64,000 bases of DNA from Typhlomys cinereus (Eukaryota > Chordata > Mammalia > Rodentia > Platacanthomyidae), in the NCBI GenBank assembly GCA_023101885.1, contig JALPQD010000016.1, positions 8,867,634-8,931,633 of the forward strand, given 5' to 3'. Position 1 is the first letter of the stretch. Every line of letters starts with the position of its first letter. A program made the translations under genes and the position numbers. Of this stretch, positions 48,029 to 59,205 are shown in pieces. The notes beneath the pieces were generated by a model. It saw only the letters and a program-made list of their open reading frames with translations. It searched no databases and was not told the DNA's origin.

Positions 48029-48539
48029 GCGGAAGAGGGGGCGGTAAGAATGTAAGAGCACAAGGATGGGAGGAGCAATGATATGCAAGATACTCCACAC
48101 AAGTTAGGGCCGAAGCAATCATAATTGGACTTTACATGCCCTGCGCAATGTCCAACACACTATTGTCCCCACAAAGTCTAGCATTTGCTAAAAGCACCAA
48201 GATCCTTGGAGGCAAGGGATTGACAGCCAAAATAGTGTTCCTATGCTGAAGGGGAACACAGGAAAAGGTTCAGGAAATGCCACTGGGTCCTTGTATGTCA
48301 TTGGAGAAGAAGACCCAGAGGAGAGTTTGGCATGCACATTAAAGGATTCTCCGGGGATTGGGGGAGGGGAGGAACTAGACGGTGGGGAGGGAGGAGTGAG
48401 GGAAGGGCGAGCAGAGGGGTGGGGGGAGGAGGAGGGAGGAAGGGAACCGGTGTACCTATTAAGTTTGTATGAGCAGAAATAAAAAAAAAACATTTTAAAC
48501 AAAAATAAATAAATAAATAAATAAAATTAAAACAAACAA
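47922..48539 (+). mobile_element. U6/L1 chimeric retroelement nested in L1-A
   Basis: Full-length U6 (47922-48028) is joined at its 3' oligo-T directly to L1 3' UTR starting GCGGAAGAGGGGGCGGTAAG (same as 57299 in L1-B, 12342-12990 and 5042-5610). It continues through the G-rich polypurine tract (about 48358-48445) and a patterned AAAT-type tail. One 17-bp target-site duplication flanks the whole unit, so U6 and L1 were inserted together as one molecule. Similar U6/L1 chimeras are known in primates and are explained by template switching during L1 reverse transcription or by ligation of U6 RNA to L1 RNA beforehand. Confidence 0.95.
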
Positions 48540-48556
48540 AAAAATTACAACCCATC
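48540..48556 (+). repeat. Target-site duplication of the U6/L1 chimera, right
   Basis: Exact copy of the 17 bp at 47905-47921. L1-A ORF2 resumes immediately after it with AATCTGCTGCC. Confidence 0.95.
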
Positions 48557-51500
48557 AATCTGCTGCCTGGAGGAAACCCATCTCACCACAAAAGATAGGC
48601 ACATCCTAAAAAAGAAAGGTTAATCCAAAATTCTGCAAGCAAATGGAACAAGGAAACAGGCAGCGATAGCCATTATGCTATTGGACAAAGTGGATTTCAA
48701 ACCAAAAAAAAATCATAAGAGACATAGAAGAATACTACATTTTAGTCACAGGTACAATTCACCAGGAAGACTTCACAGTACTGAACATATATGCACCCAA
48801 TATGGGACCCCCCCTACAATGTCTAAAGTGAGAAATCAACCCCAAAATGATAATTCTTAGGGATTCAACACTGCCTTCTCAACATGGGATAGATCGACAG
48901 GTTAAAAACTTAACAGAGACATTTTGGAACTTAATCAAACCCTTACTGAAATGGACCTTATAGATCTCTATTGAACTCTATGCACCAAAGAATACACATT
49001 TTTCTCAGCAGCACATGGAACTTTCTCCAAAATTGATCACATATTGGGCCACAAAACTGAATCTCCACATATATGGGAAAATTGAAATTCTAGCCTGTAC
49101 CCTGTCAGACCACCACGGCATAAGCATGACATCCACAACAAAACAACCAACAGAAAATACACTAACTTCTGGAAACTTAACACTATGTTGTTGAAGGAGA
49201 ATTGGATTCAGAAAGAAATTAAAAGGAAATTCAAGATTTCCTGAAAGCAAATGATGATGAAAATACAACTTACCAAAATCTCTGGGACACAATGAAAGCT
49301 GTCTTGAGTTAAGTTCATAGCTCCTAATGCCTACATCAAAAAAATATAAACTTCAGAAATAAATGACTTAACAATGCAGTTTAAAGCTTTAGAGACACTA
49401 GAGCAATCTGATCACAAAAGCAGTAGAAGGGAGGAGGTTAGCAAAATAAGAGGAGAAATATCCAAAATCAAGATTAGGAAAATGATACAGATATCAACCA
49501 GTCAAAAAGCTGGTTTTTTGAAAAAATCAATAAGATTGATACACCCCTAGCTAAATTAAAGAAAAGTAAGAGAAAGAAAACCCAAATTAACAAAATTAGA
49601 AATGATCATGGAGTTATCACTACTGAAACCCAAGAAATCTAGAGAATTATAACATCATATTTCAAAAACTTATACTCTGTGAAGTTTGACAACACAAAAG
49701 AGATGGATGAATTCCTAAGTAAACACAACTTACCTAAATTGAATCAGGAAGTTGTGAATTATTTAAATAGTCCTATAACAGTATGAGGAAATTGATGAAC
49801 TAATCTCGAATCTTCCCACCAAAAAATGTCCTGGACTAGATGGATTCAGCACAGAATTCTACCAGATATGTAAGGAAATAGTAACACCAATACTCCTTAA
49901 ACAATTCCATCAAAGAGCAAAGGAAGGAATACTATCAAATTCCTTCTATGAAGTTAATATCATCTTAATCCCAAAACTTAATAAAGATACACTTAAAAAA
50001 GAACACTATAGGTCAATCTCTTTGATAAACACAGTTGCAAAGATTCTCAACAAAGTCTTAGCAAATCAGATTCAAAAACATATCAAAAAGATCATTCATG
50101 GTGATCAAGTAGGCTTTATCCCAGCATACAAGGTTGGTTCAACATACACAAATCAATAAATGTAATTCACCATATAAAGCAGGCCAAAATTCGAGACCAC
50201 ATGATACTCTCCATAGATGCAGAAAAAGCTTTTGACAAGATCCAACAGCCCTTTATGATCAAAACCCTAGAGACAGTTGGAATGGAAGGAACCTTTATCA
50301 ATATAATAAAAGCTGTATACAACAAACCAACAGCAAGGATTATACTCAAATGGGGAAAAGCTTGAAACATTTCCGCTTCTATCAGGAACTAGGCACGGCT
50401 GTCCACTCTCACCACTTCTATTCAATATTGTACTTGAAGTCTTAGCTGAAGCCATAAGACAAGAAAGGGACATAAAAGGGATTCAAATTGGCAAGGAAGA
50501 AGTCAAGCTATCCCTATTTGCAGATGACATGATCTTATACCTGAGTGATCCCAAAAACTCCACCAGGAAACTCCTGGAAGTAATACAGAAGTTCAGCAGG
50601 GTGGCAGGATACAAAATAAATGTACAAAAATCAGGGACCTTCCTATATGGCCAGAATGAAAGAAGTGAAAAAACCCTGAGAGAAACAATCCCATTTACTG
50701 TAGTCCCTAAAAAAAAATACCTTGGTATAAACCTAACCAAAAAGTAAGAGACCTTTATAATGAAAACTTTAAAACCCTAAAGAAAGAAATTGCAGAAAAC
50801 ACCAAAAGGTGGAAAGACCTCCCATGTTCCCGGATTGGCAAGAATCAATATGGTAAATATGAGCATCCTAACAAAGGCAATATACAGATTCAATGCTACA
50901 CCAATTAAAATCCTAAAGCAATTCTTTAAAGAAGTTGACCAAACAATCTCAAAATTCATATGGTGGCACAAAAGACCCAGGATAGCAAAAACAATCCTGA
51001 GTAGCAAAAACACGGCTGGAGGTATCACCATTACAAACCTTAGTCTATACTACAAATCCATAGTTGTAAACCTGATGTTGACTCCAAAATAGACAACAAA
51101 TCAATGGATAAGGGTTGAAGACACAGATATAAGCCCACACAACTACAGCCATTTGATCTTTGACAAAGGGGCCCAAAGAATCCAATGGAAAAAGAACAGC
51201 ATCTTCAACAAATGGTGCTGGCAAAACTGGATATCCACATGCAGAAGATTAAAACTGGACCCGTACTTGTCACCATGTACCAGAATTAATTCCAAATGGA
51301 TCAAGGACTTCAATATAAGGCCAGAGACTATAAAAACCATAGTTGAAAGGGTAGGGAACTCTCTCGAGCTGATTGGGCTAGGCCAACAGTTCCTAAACAG
51401 ACATCCAATAGCACAGTCACTACAACCAGATGGGATCTTGTGAAATTAAAGAGCTTCTGTTCAGATAAAGAGATTGTAACTGGAGCACAAAGGCAACCCA

Positions 51501-52199
51501 CAGAATGGGAGAAAATCTTCAGTAACCACATGTCTGATAGAGCTCTATTATCCAGAGTGCACAAAGAACTTAGAAAACCACTAAACACCAAGCAAACAAA
51601 TGGCCCAATTAAAAATTGGGCCTTGGAACTTAAAAGAAACTTTACCAAGGGTGAAATTAAAATGTCTGACAAATATCTTAAAAAATGATCCACATCCTTA
51701 GCCATCAGGGAAGTGCAAATCAAAACTTCCCTGAGATATCATCTCACCCTGGTTAGGATAGCAAAAATCCACAATACAAACAATACCAAATGCTGGAGAG
51801 GATGTGGAGAGAGGGGAACTCTCCTACATTGCTGGTGGGAATGCAGGCTCATGCAACCACTCTGGCGAGCTGTCTGGCGATTCTTAAAGAAGTTAAAAAT
51901 TGAAATGCCATATAACCCTGCTATACCACTTTTAAATAACTCTTCATACAGCAAAAATTCACCTTGATAGCACAAGCATGACCATGTTCATAGCAATCAG
52001 CCCAAATGTCCAACAATTGTCAAGTGGGTAAGGAAAATGTGGTATATTTAAACAATGGAATATTACTCAGCCATCAAAAATGATGAATTAATACAATTTG
52101 TCGGGAAATGGATGGAATTACAAACAATTATATTGAGTGAAGTATCCCAGACATGGAAAATTAAGCACCATATGTACTCCCTAGTAGGTGGATCCTAGT

Positions 52200-52272
52200 A
52201 CCAAACCCACTTAGAGACACTCAAAGACAAATCTCTGTAATACCTACAGTAATTGTAAAGACTATAAACAGG
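52200..52272 (+). other. Remnant of L1-A 3' UTR and junction with L1-B
   Basis: Matches the first about 80 bases of L1-B's 3' UTR (56735 on) up to TATAAACAGGA, then switches to ORF1 sequence (ACATTCAAGAGATATGGG, compare 47211). The remaining about 950 bp of 3' UTR and the tail are missing. Confidence 0.85.
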
Positions 52273-52852
52273 AACATTCAAGAGATATGGGACACCCTGA
52301 AGAAACCTAACAGTGCGCATTCATGGAATACCAGAACAAGAATCCAAAAATACCACACCTGAGGAAATATTTCAATTCATCATAAATGAAAACTTCCCAC
52401 AATTAAAGAATGAGAGGCCTATCCAAATACAAGAGGCCTTAGGCACTCCAAACAGATATGACCAAAATAGAAAATTGCCATGGCAAATAATAGTCAAAAC
52501 GCTCCACATTCAAGACAAAGAAAAGGTGCTGAGAGCTTCAAGAGAAAAAAAGCAACTCACTTTTAAAGGTAAACCTATTAGAATAACAAATGACTACTCA
52601 ATGGAAACAGTAAAAGCAAGAAGAGCTTGGAGAGACATACTTCAAGTATTAAATGAGCAAAAATGCCAACGCAGACTGATATACCTGGCAAAACTATCTG
52701 TCATGACTGAGGGAGAAAGAAAAGTTTTCCAGCACAAAGACAACTTGAAGGGATACATGTCTACCAAACCAGGCCTTCAAAAAATCCTAGAACTGATACT
52801 CAAGCTTGAAGAAAAGAACAAGCATATCCAGGAGGACAGAAGGGAAGTATAA
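52273..52852 (+). pseudogene. L1-B ORF1, C-terminal part
   Basis: An open frame from the truncation point to the stop at 52850-52852 covers the RRM and C-terminal domains of ORF1p, the nucleic-acid-binding part. Visible blocks are TPEEIFQFIINENFPQLKNE, TPNRYDQNRKLPW, KARRAWRDILQVLNEQKCQR and LIYLAKLSVMTEGERKVF. The N-terminal region and coiled coil are lost to 5' truncation, so trimer formation is impossible. Unlike L1-A there is no frameshift in this part. Confidence 0.9.
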
Positions 52853-52909
52853 TACCACCAAAACATAAATATCAAACAACATGCTTACGAAATCTACTAA
52901 ACATAAAAA

Positions 52910-55900
52910 ATGTCCAGATTTAAAAATAATTTCTCCATTATAACAGTAAATGTCAATGGTATTAACTCGCCGATTAAGAGACACAGATTACAAACTTGGA
53001 TTAAAAACCACAATCCAACAATCTGCTGCCTTCAGGAAACTCATCTCACCACAAAAGATAGGCACATCCTAAGATGAAAGGCTGGTCCAAAATCTTACAA
53101 GCTAATAGAACCAGGAAACAGGCAGGGGTAGCAATTATGCTTTTAGACAAAGTGGACTTCAAACCAAAAAAAATCATAAGAGACACAGATGGATACTACA
53201 TTTTAGTCACAAGTACAATTCACCAGGAAGACTTCACAATCCTGAACATTTATGCATCCAATACGGGCCCCTCCACATTCATTAAGAAAACCCTACAGTG
53301 TCTAAAGCAAGAAATCAATCCCCAAACGATAATTCTTGGAGACTTCAACACCACCCTCTCAACATGGGATAGATCAACAGGTCAAAAGCTTAACAGAGAC
53401 ACTTTGGAACTTAATCAAACCCTTAAAGAAATGGAACTTACAGATCTCTATCGAACTTTTCACCCATGCACAAAAGACTACAAATTTTTCTCAGCAGCAC
53501 ATGGAACTTTTTCCAAAATAGATCATATATTGGGCCACAAAATGAATCTACACATATACAAAAAAGTTGAAATTCTAACCTGTGCCCTATTAGATCACCA
53601 TGGCCTAAAGCTGGACATCCACAACACAACAAACAAGAGAAAATACACTAACTCCTGGAAACTTAACGATATGATGCTGAATGAGAACTGGATTTAGGAA
53701 GAAATTAAAAAGGAAATTCAAGATTTCCTGAAAGTGAACGATAACGAAAATACAACTTACCAGAATCTCTGGGACATAATGAAAGCTGTCCTAAGAGGAA
53801 AGTTCATAGCTCCTAATGCCTACATCAAAAAAATGGAAACCATCAGAAATAAATAACTTAACGATGCAGCTTAAGACTTTAGAGAAACTTGAGCAATCTG
53901 ATCCCAAAAGTAGTAGAAGAGAGGAAATTAGCAAAATAAGGGGAGAAATATCTGAAATTGAGACTAAGAAAACGATAGAAAAAATCAACCAGTCAAAAAG
54001 CTGGTTCTTTGAAAAAATCAATAAGATAGATACACCCCTAGCTAAATTAACCAAAAGCAAGGGAGAGAAAACCCAAATTAACAAAATTAGAAATGAACAT
54101 GGAGTAATCACTACTGATACTCAAGAAATCCAGAGAATTATAACATCATATTTCAAAAACTTATACTCTGTGAAGTTTGACAACACACAAGAGATGGATG
54201 AATTTCTACGTAAACACATCTTACCTAAATTGGATCAGGAAGTTGTGAATTACTTAAATGGCCCTATAACATATAAGGAAATTGAAGAAGTAATCTCAAA
54301 TCTTCCCACCAAAAAATGTCCTGGACCAGATGGATTCAGCACAGAATTCTACCAGACATTTAAGGAGTCAATAACACCAATACTCCTTAAACTGTTCCAT
54401 CAAATAGCAAAGGAAGGAACACTACCAAATTCCTTCTATGAAGCTAATATCGTCTTAATCCCAAAACCTAATAAAGATTCACTTAATAAAGAAAACTATA
54501 GGCCGATCTCCCTGATGAACACAGACGCAAAGATTCTCAACAAAGTCTTAGCAAATCGGATTCAAAAACATATCGAAAAGATCATTCACAGGGACCAAGT
54601 AGGCTTCATCCCCGGCACGCAAGGTTGGTTCAACATACGCAAATCAATTAATGTAATTCATCATGTAAACCAGTCCAAAGACCAAGATCACATGATACTC
54701 TCGATAGACGCAGAAAAAGCCTTTGACAAGATCCAACAGCCTTTTATGATCAAAACGGTAGAGACAGTAGGAATGGAAGGAACCTTTATCAATATAAAAA
54801 AGCTGTATACAACAAGCCCACGGCAAGGATTATGCTCAATGGGGAACAACTGGAAGCATTCCCACTTCGATCAGGAACTAGACAAGGCTGTCCACTCTCA
54901 CCACTTCTATTCAATATTGTACTTGAAGTCTTAGCTGAAGCCATAAGACAAGAAAGGGACATAAGAGGGATTCAAATCGGCAAGGAAGAAGTCAAGCTAT
55001 CCCTATTTGCAGATGACATGATCTTATACCTGAGGGATCCCAAAAACTCCACCAGGAAGCTCCTGGAACTAATTGAGAAGTTCAGCAGGGTGGCAGGATA
55101 CAAAACAAATGTGCAAAAATCAGAGGCCTTCCTATATGCCCAGAATGAAAGAAGTGAAAAAGCCCTGAGAGAAACAATCCCATTTACTGTAGCCCCTAAA
55201 AAAATGAAATACCTTGGTATAAACCTAACCAAGGAAGTAAAAGACCTTTACAATGAAAACTTTAAAACCCTAAAGAAAAAAATTGCTGAAGACATCAGAA
55301 GGTGGAAAGACCTCCCATGCTCCTGGATTGGCAGAGTCAACATCGTAAAAATGACCATCCTACCAAAGGCAATATACAAATTCAATGCTACACCAATTAA
55401 AATCCCAAAACAATTCTTTAAAGAAGTTGACCAATGAATCTCAAAATTCATATGGAGGCACAAAAGACCCAGGATAGCAAAGACAATCCTGAGTAACAGA
55501 AACACTGCTGGAGGTATTACCATACTGAACCTTAGTACTATACTACAAATCCATAGTTATAAAAACAGCCTGGTCCTGGCTCCAAAATAGACACACAGAT
55601 CAATGGATAAGGGTTGAGGACCCAGATATAAGCCCACAAAAATACAGCCATTTGATCTTCGACAAAGGGGCCCAAAGAATCCAATGGAAAAAGAACAGCA
55701 TCTTCAACAAATGGTGCTGGCAAAACTGGATCTCCACATGCAGAAGATTAAAGCTGGACCCGTACTTCTCACCATGTACAAGACTTAATTCCAAATGGAT
55801 CAAGGACCTTGATATCAGGCCAGAGACTATAAAAATCATAACTGAACGGATAGGGAACTCCCTCGAGCTGATTGGGCTAGGCCAACATTTCCTAAACAGA

Positions 55901-56734
55901 CATCCAATGGCATAGTCATTGCTACCAACTCTCAACAGTTGGGATCTTGTGAAATTAAAGAGCTTCTGTTCAGATAAAGAGATTGTCACACGAGCTCAAA
56001 GGCAACCCACAGAATGGGAGAAAATCTTCACTAACCACATATCTGATAGAGCTCTACTGTCCAGAGTGCACAAAGAGCTTAGAAAATTAAACACCAAGGA
56101 AACAAAGGGCCCAATTAAAAAATGGGCCCTGGAACTTAAAAGAAATTTTACCAGAGATGAAATTAAAATGTCTAACAAATATCTTAAAAAATGCTCAACT
56201 TCTTTAGCCATCGGGGAAATGCAAATCAAAACTTCCCTGAGATATCATCTCACCCCGGTCAGGATGGCAAAAATCCACAATACAAACAACAACAAGTGCT
56301 GGAGAGGATGTGGAGAGAGGGGAACTCTGCTACATTACTGGTGGGAATGCAGGCTCATACAGCCATTCTGGCGAGCCGTCTGGAGATTCTTAAAGAAATT
56401 AAAGATTGAAATGCCATATGACCCTGCTCTTCCACTTTTGGGAATAACCCCCCATGCAGCAGAGGTTTGCCTCGATAGCACAAGCACGACCATGTTCATA
56501 GCAGCACTGTTTACAATAGCAAAGTCATGGAATCAACCTAAATGTCCAACAGTTGACGAGTGGATAAGGAAACTGTGGTACATCTATACAATGGAGTACT
56601 ACTCAGCCATCAAAAATGATGAATTGCTGGAATTTGCTGGGAAATGGATGTCATTAGAAACAATTATATTAAGTGAAGTATCCCAATCCCAGAAAGTTAA
56701 GCACCGTATGTACTCCCTAATAGGTGGCACCTAG
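52910..56734 (+). pseudogene. L1-B ORF2 (endonuclease/reverse transcriptase), inactivated
   Basis: ATG at 52910 follows ORF1 by 57 bp. Endonuclease region: IITVNVNGINSPIKRHR, CCLQETHL, ILGDFNTTLSTWDRST (about 53332-53379), SKIDHILG and DHHGLKLDI with the catalytic Asp/His pattern of APE-like enzymes. Reverse transcriptase: [67 protein letters not shown], and FADD at 55006-55017. C-terminal Cys motif [18 protein letters not shown] at 56298-56350. Disruptions include frameshifts near 53070, 53820, 54800 and between 55437 and 55652, and stops at 53695, 55435 and 55913. Very similar in order and wording to rodent L1 ORF2. Confidence 0.92.
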
Positions 56735-57762
56735 TACCAAACTCACCCAGCCCACATTGAGACACTCAAGGGTAAACCTATGTAATACGGTAATTGCAAG
56801 GATTATGAACAGGAGGGATGGGGTTGGAGGGCCACACCAGGCACAAGGAGAGAGGGGACCATGTTACAGCAGAGAAAATCGACCTCCAAGGAATGCAAGT
56901 AAGTAATGTGACACCTGGTTAAGTTCACAGATGTTCCTTCCTGATCATGTACAACTGAGGGGGTATGATCTCACCAGAAGGGGAGGGCATATAGTCTGGC
57001 AGATGAAAGGTGATCATTTTGCAAATGGGTGACTGACCCCTCCCTCACCAAGGTTTCCTGCTTTTCTTACATCTACCCTGGAATGTGCTATTATAACAAG
57101 ACTCCAGTTTAACAGCTTTTTGTCTCTGACCAGGGCGTGACATACAGTGTCCATCAGGATGGAGCGAAGGGCATTGCAGGAGCAGCAAAACTGCAAAAGA
57201 AAATCAACAAACCACAATCCAGAACTTCAGAGACTCTATATCAACCACATAGAACTAAGCCAGCCTAATCTCCTCCCATCCTGAAGCTTAGGGACATTTG
57301 CGGAAGAGGGGGCGGTAAGATTGTAAGAGCAAAAGGATGGGGGGAGCAATGATTTGAAGAGTCTCCACACTAGATAGGGCTGAAGCAAGCATAATAGGAC
57401 TTTGCATGCCCTGCGCCATGTCCGTCACACTATTGACCTCACAAAGTCTAACATTGGCTAAAGGCACCAAGACCCTTGGAGGCAAGGTATTGATGGCCAC
57501 AGAAATGTTCCTATGCTTAAGGGGAACACGAGAAAGGGTTCAGGGAAATGCCACTGGGTCCTTTTATGTCATCAGAAAGGAGGACCAAGAGGAGAGTTAG
57601 GCATACACAATAAAGGACTCTGGGAATTGGGGGGGGAGGCACTGGGAGATGGGGAGGGAGGGGGAGCAGGGGGTTTGGGGGGAGTAGGAGGGGGGAGGGA
57701 AGTGGTCTACCTATTAAGTTTGTATGAGTGGAAATAATAATAAAAAATGTTAAAAAAAAGAA
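56735..57762 (+). other. L1-B 3' UTR with G-rich polypurine tract and tail
   Basis: About 1 kb without a coding frame. Recognisable blocks recur in the other copies: TTTTGCAAATGGGTGACTGA, CCATCAGGATGGAGCGAAGG, CAGAGACTCTATATCAACCA, TGCGGAAGAGGGGGCGGTAA, then a G-rich polypurine run (about 57628-57710), GTATGAGTGGAAATAATAAT and the A-rich end. G-rich tracts at this place are typical of mammalian L1 3' UTRs and can form quadruplexes. Confidence 0.85.
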
Positions 57763-58115
57763 ATGTTCTGGGCGACTGAATGAAAAGGAAGGATCTCAAT
57801 GGCAGAAAGACATTCATTATTTTAAGATCCTCAAAACTAGACCAGGACTAAACTTTACTCTTTATCTTCTGGGAACCCATGAATGAGTTTCTGTGGGAAT
57901 ATTTGTACTCTTTCACTAACTGTATCAGAAAACAGCCTTAGGAACATTTATTTCTTAAACTTTCATTATTGAATCAAGTTTAGTTCAACTTCTCGGGGCA
58001 TAACATATTCACTAGCCATAGATTCCCCCTTTAGCACTGTATTTATTTTTCTTTATAGTAGCAAAAATAATTTTCAAAAATACTTCACATTAAGCATTCT
58101 TGGAAAATTAATAAA
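57763..58115. other. Unique sequence, no gene seen
   Basis: Right flank of the L1 pair. Nothing recognised. Confidence 0.4.
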
Positions 58116-58120
58116 AGCAT

Positions 58121-58164
58121 TGTATTAGTTAGGGTTCTCTAGAGTCACAGAATTCACAGAACGA

Positions 58165-58198
<34 letters not shown>

Positions 58199-58625
58199 TA
58201 TTATATATATATATAGGAAATTTATTGAGTTGGCTTACAGATATGGCCGAGGTAGTCCAGCGAAGGCTGTCAGTAGCCGAGGTAGTTCCAATGATGGCTG
58301 CCAACAGCTAGTTGCTCAGTTCGGTAGTCAAATAGGTGGTGGCTGAAGGCTGGAGAACTCCTGGAGTCTTGGAAGGTCAAAGGAACCGGGCGACCGGAAG
58401 GAAGAACGATTCCTAGCACATCTGCAAGAAGGCATCTGTTCTCCTTGGTGGCTCCTTTTTATATGATGCAGTACTGGGAGGATCCTTTGAGAGCTTTGGA
58501 GGTCCTAATGGGATCTAGGGTGGGTATCCTTCAAGTAGTCTCAGTTGATCCTTTCCAGACGTGGTCTCAGCCCAGCTTAGTTAATACCGGGTGTGTCAAG
58601 TTGACATCCAGGCTTAACTATCACA
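58121..58625 (-). mobile_element. Solo LTR (endogenous retrovirus-related), minus strand
   Basis: The 505-bp unit has terminal TG...CA (TGTATTAG to TATCACA) and a 5-bp flanking repeat AGCAT (58116-58120 / 58626-58630), as left by a retroviral-type integrase. On the minus strand it carries a TATA-like CATATAAAAAGG (complement of 58453-58464) followed downstream by AATAAA (complement of 58221-58226), the promoter-then-polyA order of an LTR. A (TA)n run (58166-58215) lies near the minus-strand 3' end. No internal or coding sequence is attached. Confidence 0.75.
58166..58215. repeat. (AT)n microsatellite inside the LTR
   Basis: Two AT runs broken by short AATAT/TTATAT steps. The tract is self-complementary. 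Confidence 0.9.
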
Positions 58626-58630
58626 AGCAT

Positions 58631-59145
58631 TTTTATATTTTTAGCACGTATTTAGTACAAGTCAAAGGCATAATATTGCAAGTCAATCCATGACAATAAT
58701 GGGATCGTTTTGATGAGAAAAGTCATCTGAAACAAGAAAATAGGCATAAGAACTAGTCTTGGGTGAATCTCTGATAATTTACTTCCACAATTTATTTTGG
58801 TTGCACAACATTCAACAGACCTTGAATCACCTAAATAAGCTGCAAGTGGTAATATTTATTAAGAGCTCGTGTACCATCCAGAATATTTATGATCCCAGGA
58901 TAGGAGAATTGTAAAAAGTATGTTTCAGCATTAAGAACTTGAGAATCATTTTACAAGGGACTAGGGTATGAAGTTCACATAAGCTTAAAGCAAACAGCTA
59001 ATCAAGGAATTCTGAGCATAAAGAGAAGAGCAGGATGTTGAAAATCAGTGTCTAGCTATTGAAAGGAGGTGGAGTCGGAGGAGCTGGAGCTGGAATGTGG
59101 TAGAAGCACATACTTAGAGTATGCTTAGAATAACAACATCTTTTC
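58631..59145. other. Unique sequence, no gene seen
   Basis: Nothing recognised. Confidence 0.4.
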
Positions 59146-59205
59146 AGGGCTAAAGATTGAGCCTATGCTAGATGAGCGCTACCATTAGCTGCATCCCCAG
59201 CATCC
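59146..59205 (-). mobile_element. ID-like SINE fragment
   Basis: GGGCTAAAGATTGAGCCTAT, GATGAGCGCTACCATTAGCT and GCATCCCCAGC are the complement of a rodent ID-type tRNA-derived head (GCTGGGGATGTAGCT..., B-box-like). Confidence 0.55.

Larger units (their letters stand above)
47813..52199 (+). pseudogene. L1-A ORF2 (endonuclease/reverse transcriptase), broken and interrupted
   Basis: ORF2p nicks the target DNA and primes reverse transcription from it. The start ATG at 47813 follows a 57-bp gap after ORF1, as is normal for L1. The reading begins MSGIKNNFPIITLNVNGINS, the endonuclease N-terminus, and is cut by the chimera at 47922. It resumes at 48557 with many frameshifts and stops. The RT active-site FADD is at 50517-50528. 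A C-terminal Cys/His motif ([18 protein letters not shown]) lies around 51793-51845. The stop is at 52197-52199. It is more decayed than L1-B, so probably older or longer inactive. Confidence 0.9.
46314..52272 (+). mobile_element. L1-A: near full-length, decayed LINE-1 carrying a nested insertion
   Basis: Parts in order: monomeric 5' UTR (46314-46713), ORF1 (46714-47755), a 57-bp inter-ORF gap, ORF2 (47813-52199) and only about 70 bp of 3' UTR before an abrupt join to ORF1 sequence of L1-B. A 618-bp U6/L1 chimera plus target-site duplication interrupts ORF2 after about 36 codons. Both ORFs carry several frameshifts and stops, so the element cannot mobilise itself. It lacks a poly(A) tail and visible target-site duplications, consistent with later loss of its 3' end. 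Confidence 0.9.
52273..57762 (+). mobile_element. L1-B: 5'-truncated LINE-1 with complete 3' UTR
   Basis: It starts inside ORF1, then has ORF2 (52910-56734), a long 3' UTR with a G-rich polypurine tract and an A-rich tail. ORF2 is readable over long stretches but has frameshifts and stops. It is not a copy of L1-A: many scattered differences separate them. It supplies the reference for the L1 3' ends elsewhere in the window. No target-site duplication was found. Confidence 0.9.

Noticed and set aside
48029..48539. Independent L1 3' insertion next to a separate U6 copy
   Set aside because: There is no duplication or A-rich tail between U6 and L1, and only one duplication pair, outside both.
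53791..54111. Minus-strand open frames across the L1 elements (also 51328-51723, 55600-55989 and others)
   Set aside because: They are antisense shadows of L1 ORF2, whose sense frame carries the reverse transcriptase motifs.
46314..57762. One single giant L1 or an active full-length L1
   Set aside because: ORF1 and ORF2 sequences occur twice in order, with a 3' UTR fragment between them. Both copies have several frameshifts and stops.
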